Source: Budorcas taxicolor
Taxonomy: Eukaryota > Chordata > Mammalia > Artiodactyla > Bovidae
NCBI RefSeq assembly: GCF_023091745.1
Contig: NC_068926.1
Coordinates: forward strand, 69,128,001-69,192,000
Direction: 5' to 3'
Length of the DNA stretch: 64,000 nt
The notes beneath the pieces are model-generated. The model did no database searches. It was given only the letters and a program-made list of their open reading frames with translations, and was not told where the DNA came from. The position numbers were made by a program, and so were the translations under genes. Of this stretch, positions 63,640-64,000 are shown in pieces (the first letter of the stretch is position 1; the number at the start of each line of letters is the position of its first letter).

Positions 63640-64000
63640 GTCTTTCACGAGATGCTGTCCGTTTACTGCAGCTTTTCACCTGCTCTTTGAATCAGAAAGT
63701 GTGCTTTTTCCCTCTTCTTCACCTTCCCTCACTTTTTCTAATAATGACTTTTCCAATAAGATCTCACAGTCTTTCCTCTTTTAGTTTTCATTCTTCTTGA
63801 CCTGTTTTATGATGTGGCTGTATATTCTCTTCTAAATGTTCCTTCTTACTCCTGTGACATCACACTGTTCTCAGTCTCTGCCACCCTCCTGAGCCGTCAT
63901 CCATTTCTCTCTGTTACTTTTGTTTCTTCTCCCGCCTCTAACTGTGGGCAAACCCCAACCTGTCCAAGGTCCTGACTCCATACTCTGCGCAGTCTACATA
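63640..64000 (+). mobile_element. L2 LINE, sense, internal region
   Basis: Pyrimidine-rich sequence following the L2 order around 'ctgttctcagtctctgccac' and 'ttctcccgcctctaactgtgggcaaaccccaa'. It continues past the window. Diverged, no intact frame. Confidence 0.55.

Larger units (their letters stand above)
48933..64000 (+). other. HORMAD2: HORMAD2 intron 10, continuing past the window
   Basis: No match to the expected final exon (about 35 codons, basic, with the closure motif) was found by eye, so the intron probably runs past 64,000. Repeats are listed separately. 51,370-52,690 (including open frames at 51,604-51,949), 55,320-56,200, 59,870-60,060 and 60,260-61,700 have no firm assignment. 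60,700-61,560 has the look of an old interspersed repeat. 62,925-63,640 is AT-rich apart from an open frame discussed under findings. Confidence 0.6.

Noticed and set aside
63465..63800. 111-codon frame taken as a complete gene
   Set aside because: Its second half runs into L2-like sequence and it has no start context; only the short acidic core was kept, as a weak finding.
1..64000. CRISPR arrays, operons, phage or bacterial mobile elements
   Set aside because: The content is mammalian throughout; the only spaced repeats are microsatellites and SINE monomers.

Overview
This is nuclear DNA from a ruminant (cattle, buffalo, sheep, goat or a close relative). The evidence is the density of BovB (RTE-type) LINE copies, Bov-tA and BOV-A2 SINEs, CHR-type tRNA-Glu SINEs and a bovine-type mariner hairpin, in low-gene-density sequence with older L1, L2, MIR, MER5 and Tigger remnants. 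I see no prokaryotic, viral or organellar gene.

The one protein-coding gene is HORMAD2, a meiotic HORMA-domain protein, on the + strand. Nine coding exons were assembled by hand (24,194 to 48,932). All have GT/AG boundaries and their phases join into one open frame of 272 codons. The final coding exon, expected to carry about 35 residues including the C-terminal closure motif, was not found and probably lies beyond position 64,000. A CpG island at about 13,130-14,110 is the likely promoter, with a candidate non-coding exon 1 ending at 14,100.

Layout: 1-8,130 is a stack of decayed retroelements (a BovB 3' end, an L1 3' half, then the 5' half of a second L1 with a long GC-rich leader). 8,131-13,130 is intergenic sequence with L2, SINE and DNA-transposon remnants. 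13,130-14,110 is the CpG island. 14,101-24,156 is intron 1, holding an antisense BovB cleanly inserted in a MIR. 24,157-48,932 holds the coding exons; intron 7 carries a near-full-length but frameshifted BovB with a 9-bp target duplication. 48,933-64,000 is the start of the next intron: a mariner hairpin resembling a ruminant microRNA family, L1 blocks, a twin-primed BovB with a second rearrangement, and a dense SINE cluster.

The retroelement reading frames are all broken. The most interesting points are the mariner hairpin, a NAGNAG acceptor and two consecutive in-frame micro-exons in HORMAD2, inverted BovB pairs flanking coding exons, and datable nested insertions. I found no clearly new gene system.
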